Source: Metellina segmentata | Taxonomy: Eukaryota > Arthropoda > Arachnida > Araneae > Tetragnathidae | Length of the DNA stretch: 64,000 nucleotides | Reading direction: 5' to 3' | Assembly: GCA_947359465.1 (NCBI GenBank) | Contig: OX375883.1 | Coordinates: 87,848,911 to 87,912,910 of the forward strand | Part shown: piece by piece, positions 60,915 to 64,000 of the stretch | Layout: each line of letters starts with the position of its first letter | Numbering within the stretch: the first letter of the stretch is position 1 | Position numbers and translations under genes: made by a program | The notes under the pieces: generated by a model | The model's input: the letters and a program-made list of their open reading frames with translations, nothing else | Databases searched by the model: none | Told to the model about the DNA's origin: nothing

Positions 60915-62177
60915 CTACTTGTGTTTTCTCGTCCTAGGACGAGATCTGTCTTGCCGAAGATCCTTCTTGGACTTGGGTGGCGAAGTCTCCAAGCCATCAC
61001 TCTCTACAGATGAAATATCGCTTTCAGTGTTATATAGATTTATGAGGTCGTTGTTGGAAGGATTAGTTATCAAGTTTCTGGTAGTAACATCAGGCTGAAG
61101 AGAGGTTTGAGAAGTACTTTTAGCTATTTTGATATTACTTTGTTCAGATGATATGGCTCTTTTTAAAGAAGTATTGATAGACCGATTTGGTTGATTTATC
61201 TGTTTTGTATTGGATGAGGTTGTAGCTGATGCTTTAGAAAAAAGAGGCGTTATAGGTTGGTTCATTGAAGTTTTATGTTGGGCAGATGGCTTAAAAATAG
61301 TTACTAGTTACATCGGTTTGAGTTCCGTTAGTTTTGAAAGTTTTTTTTACTATTGAAGAGTAAGAAATTCCAGGTTTCGGGGTGCGATCATTTATAATTT
61401 TTCGGGCCTCAGGAAATGAAATGTTTTGTTGAACTTTTATTGTTTGAATTTCTTTTTCAATTTGGAATTTAGGGCAAGACCTGGCAAAAGCTGGATGATC
61501 ACCTTTGCAGTTTACACAGCAAAGGGATGATGATGTACAGATATCGGTCTTATGATCTATACTGGAGCATTTTGCACAGGTCTCTTTGCCACGGCAAGCT
61601 AAGAAAGAGTGTCCAAATCTTTGGCATTTGAAGCAACGAATTGGGTTAGGTATGAACGGTCGAACTGGGCAATTCAAATAGGCTATTTTAACATGTTTTG
61701 GGATAGTTGGTGTATTAAAAGTTATTATAACATGTTTTTGGTGGAGATTCTTTGGCCATTTCTTGATATAGAGATTCTTTTGACATTTGTTACGTTTTGT
61801 TGGGCCAGGGATTCAAGGATGTCTTCTTCCGTATCATGAACTAAATCTGACTCTGAAATTACGCCTCTTGATGAATTTAATGTTTTGTGGGGTGTTACAG
61901 TCACTGCTATTGGCCCGACGGATTTTATTTTTTGAATGTTTGATGCCTGTACTTTATTTGAAATTTCAATTAGTACATCTCCTGCTAATGTTTTTTTAAT
62001 ATTTTTGGTCTCTCCAACCATTCCCAGTATCGTTTTATGGAGTAAGATTGCTGATATGTTCTTAAGGTTACCCTCATTACTTTTCATTACAAAAAATGTT
62101 TGTTCTGGTAAATTACTTTCATTTTTTTTATTAATTTGGTGCTCCACTGAAGGAGAAGTTGAGTTTGGGTTTTCCAT
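60915..62177 (-). pseudogene. B2 ORF1 (CCHC RNA-binding protein), two frame breaks
   Basis: Starts MENPNSTSPSVEHQ at 62177 and keeps the frame to about 61728, where two extra A in an A-run break it just after RISTK. It continues in the next frame through the three knuckles (CFKCQRFGHSFLAC, CAKCSSIDHKTDIC, CVNCKGDHPAFARSC). It breaks again near 61300, where GTAACTA is tandemly duplicated. The last part, to a TAG at 60915, is the Ser/Asn-rich tail with a basic end (RPRTRKHK). ORF2 starts 29 nt further on. The two small lesions are the only defects seen. Confidence 0.9.
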
Positions 62178-62716
62178 GTTTGAAAAAAAAAAGGTTTTCA
62201 GTCCCTGGCGGCACCACCCACCATGGAGTCCAACGAGGGGATACAGGTTAATGTACCGCTGCTAACCAGGGACTATACGAACCCAACTCACCTCTATGAC
62301 TGCCCTAAGGAGCTAGTTGGTGAGCGGGTCCTTAGCCCAAGCAGGTTATTCCCACCAGCCGATTAATGTACTGGGACCATAGTACACCTCCTGTTTGTCC
62401 GAAGCAGGAGCCGAAGCAATGTATTGGGGCGTTATGTTGTCCCTCAATCACAAGGATCTCCCTTTCCGAAGACACAGGTCTCCACGCACGGCAAACACGT
62501 GGGTGATATAATCCCCAAGAGGAGCTAAAGGCACAGACTGGCGAAAAGCTTCTCAAGGGGAGTCCTCACCTCCGAAAAGGCAATCACAACGAGGGAGGAA
62601 GAAAAAGCAAAAAGCTAAGGGTAGAGGAGAAGCAGAACAAAAGGGAGGGAAGATCACTCAGGTACCCCGGGGTCGTGAAGCCCGTACAAACCTAAAGAAG
62701 GAATGCCCCTGGGGGC
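62178..62716 (-). promoter_or_regulatory. B2 5' UTR, presumed internal promoter
   Basis: Reverse complement of the B1 leader with few changes. Its first ~260 bp also match A1. Confidence 0.7.
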
Positions 62717-62726
62717 AAAGTAAAGT
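62717..62726. repeat. Target-site duplication of B2, right copy
   Basis: Second AAAGTAAAGT; BEL coding sequence follows. Confidence 0.88.
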
Positions 62727-63238
62727 CGCAACAGCATGTGAGTAATATGATATTGGTGGATTAGTAAGTGACTGATTTCATGTTCAGCCGGAAGAATTAT
62801 TGGGTGTTTGGACGGTATTGATGTCTGAGTATTTCGTAGACGGCCTCCCACCCGTAACACCATCTTTGTTTATAAAAGGATTTAATGATAGCAGAACACT
62901 TCTTGATTTTAAAGATTGCTTTTGCCTAATGGATTTTAATTCTTCTGTATCGTGACATTTTTGAACACAAAGTATTATTTTCTTCAAAAATTCATTAATT
63001 TCATGTAATTTCAAAGGCGTATTGATATGACTTCAGAATGAAATTTATCATTTTTGCATTTTGAAATGAATTTTTGCACTTATGCCAATATGCGCAAAAT
63101 ATTGGATAAAGATGAATAATGTTCAAAGAGTTTATTAAAAGTAACGTTGGTCAACACTGATAAAGTGAAATTGCTCTTGAAATATAATCCATTCTTTTAT
63201 TAAATCTTTTGGAGGAGTGTCCCAATTAGAGTTTATTA

Positions 63239-63279
<41 letters not shown>

Positions 63280-63779
63280 TGATAAAATATTTTTATAAAA
63301 ACCGTGCAAATCGATAAACTGCCTAAGGGATCAGATACACGAGCTGATCGAGATGGTATTTTTCGTTTAGTCAATGTGTGTTCGAGCTGCGAGACTGCTT
63401 TGAAGAAAAAGTTATCAGCTCTAGTATCCCAATGTAAACCCATTACCTCTGAGCATTCAGAGGGTTGAATCTCAATAGTTGACTTGTTAACTTCGGATTT
63501 GAAAGTTATTAAGAATTGGATGACCACTTAAGTTGAAATCATGTTCATTTAATAGAGAAGAAAGTAACTTACAGTTTGAAATGGCTTCGTCTAGGCTATC
63601 ACTACCAGTTAACAAATCATCCATGTAAAAAAATGTTCTTGAATTATACGAGATATATCAGGATATTTTACTGCAGTTTTTGGATATCTGTTGTAGACAT
63701 CTAGTTGCTATAAACGAAGACGAGGAAAGGCCATAAGTTACTGTGTTCAACTTATATTCGTCAATTGGCTCGATTTCAT
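62727..63779 (-). pseudogene. BEL/Pao pol: RT/RNase H to integrase N-terminus
   Basis: Minus strand, upstream half of the element at 56011-57069. From 63775: DEYKLNTVTYGLSSS and ISRIIQEHFF (RT); STIEIQPSECSEVMGLHWDT, DNFFFKAVSQLEHTLTKRKI, SDPLGSLSICTVFIKIFYQK; then WLINSNWDTPPKDLIKEWII; and LRVGGRLRNTQTSIPSKHPI, ILPAEHEISHLLIHQYHITH at the integrase N-terminus. Frames shift several times and an AG microsatellite has expanded inside it at 63242-63275. Dead element. Confidence 0.8.
63242..63275. repeat. AG microsatellite inside BEL pol
   Basis: 17 AG units, read on the minus strand as an in-frame Ser-Leu repeat between FYQK and WLINSNWD. Confidence 0.95.
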
Positions 63780-63998
63780 TAAATTATATATTGAGTGAAC
63801 CTGTATCTGGCCTTCGTTGGAAAGAGTTGCTCATCTACCGTTATATATGCACTTGGTTTGAAGCAATTTTGGCTGTTTTCAATAAATTTATTCCAAACTG
63901 TTGAAACTAAAGCAAATTTGCCTCCTTGTAAACGTTGACTCCTCTCTCTTTTTTTTTTGTCAAAACGAATGTACATAGAATCTGTGTAAAATCATTTC
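63780..63998 (-). pseudogene. piggyBac-like transposase fragment
   Basis: Minus strand: ALVSTVWNKFIENSQNCFKP, SAYITVDEQLFPTKARYRFT, QYI. This matches the DDE core of piggyBac-type transposases, in which the DEQL motif holds a catalytic Asp. It is only about 65 residues, cut by BEL RT sequence on one side and by the window end on the other. Confidence 0.7.
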
Positions 63999-64000
63999 TA

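Larger units (their letters stand above)
57070..62716 (-). mobile_element. Jockey-clade LINE B2, full length, ORF2 uninterrupted
   Basis: About 5.65 kb on the minus strand, from GCCCCCAGGGG at 62716 to a CCAATCCAA tail at 57070, with a 10-bp target-site duplication. It is inserted in a BEL/Pao integrase gene. ORF2 is intact and ORF1 has two frame breaks. It is very similar to B1 along its whole length. Confidence 0.93.

Noticed and set aside
1..64000. tRNA, rRNA, origins, operons or bacterial defence genes
   Set aside because: None were seen; all recognisable genes are eukaryotic mobile elements or candidate spliced exons.

Overview
This is an arthropod nuclear window, most likely from a spider. 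There are no operons or bacterial signals. The few candidate host exons carry GT-AG splice signals and AATAAA polyadenylation signals, and the background is AT-rich. Nearly all recognisable coding sequence belongs to transposable elements of kinds common in orb-weaver spider genomes: Jockey-clade LINEs, Gypsy, BEL/Pao and Copia LTR elements, hAT, Tc1/mariner-like, a Helitron and a piggyBac scrap. The spider assignment is an inference from the look of these proteins.

Layout. 1-1630: decayed Gypsy-type gag and a Copia pol scrap. 1631-13656: a three-level nest of one Jockey family (A). A2 (4678-5643) sits inside A1 (about 2214-8982), which sits inside antisense A0; A0 also holds an unidentified 1.09-kb insertion. 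13657-18300: BEL gag with its 5' LTR, an R1/I-like LINE ORF1 behind tandem 5' monomers, a Gypsy integrase scrap and a truncated A copy. 18301-24270: family-B Jockey B1 inserted into a family-C tail. 24280-25530: decayed DUF7869-like gene. 27543-30339: an intact-looking Tc1/mariner-type transposon with a DD82E transposase. 30600-32850: three tandem copies of the last exon of an unidentified gene. 33520-34530: three tiny LINE tails. 34880-44030: a family-D LINE carrying a nested hAT (35508-38149) and a nested Gypsy element with two LTRs (38741-43628). 44886-46745: mosaic family-E LINE. 47169-55712: the least repeat-rich part, with candidate host exons, a histone-type stem-loop, a hAT MITE, a Helitron and a 6.4-kb TIR-bounded interval. 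55740-63780: BEL/Pao pol interrupted by B2, whose 1226-codon ORF2 is uninterrupted. The window ends in a piggyBac scrap.

How the parts work together. Each complete Jockey element has a GC-rich 5' UTR, ORF1 (RNA-binding protein with three CCHC knuckles) and ORF2 (endonuclease, reverse transcriptase, RNase H, C-terminal Cys/His motif). It ends in a 3' UTR with a conserved hairpin and a CCAAT-repeat tail. Target-site duplications can be read for A1, A2, B1, B2 and two tiny tails, so much of the order of insertion is directly visible. The strongest novel leads are a 5' UTR block of about 260 bp that is nearly identical between families A and B although their ORFs have diverged, and a 3' hairpin that covaries between families just before the tail.
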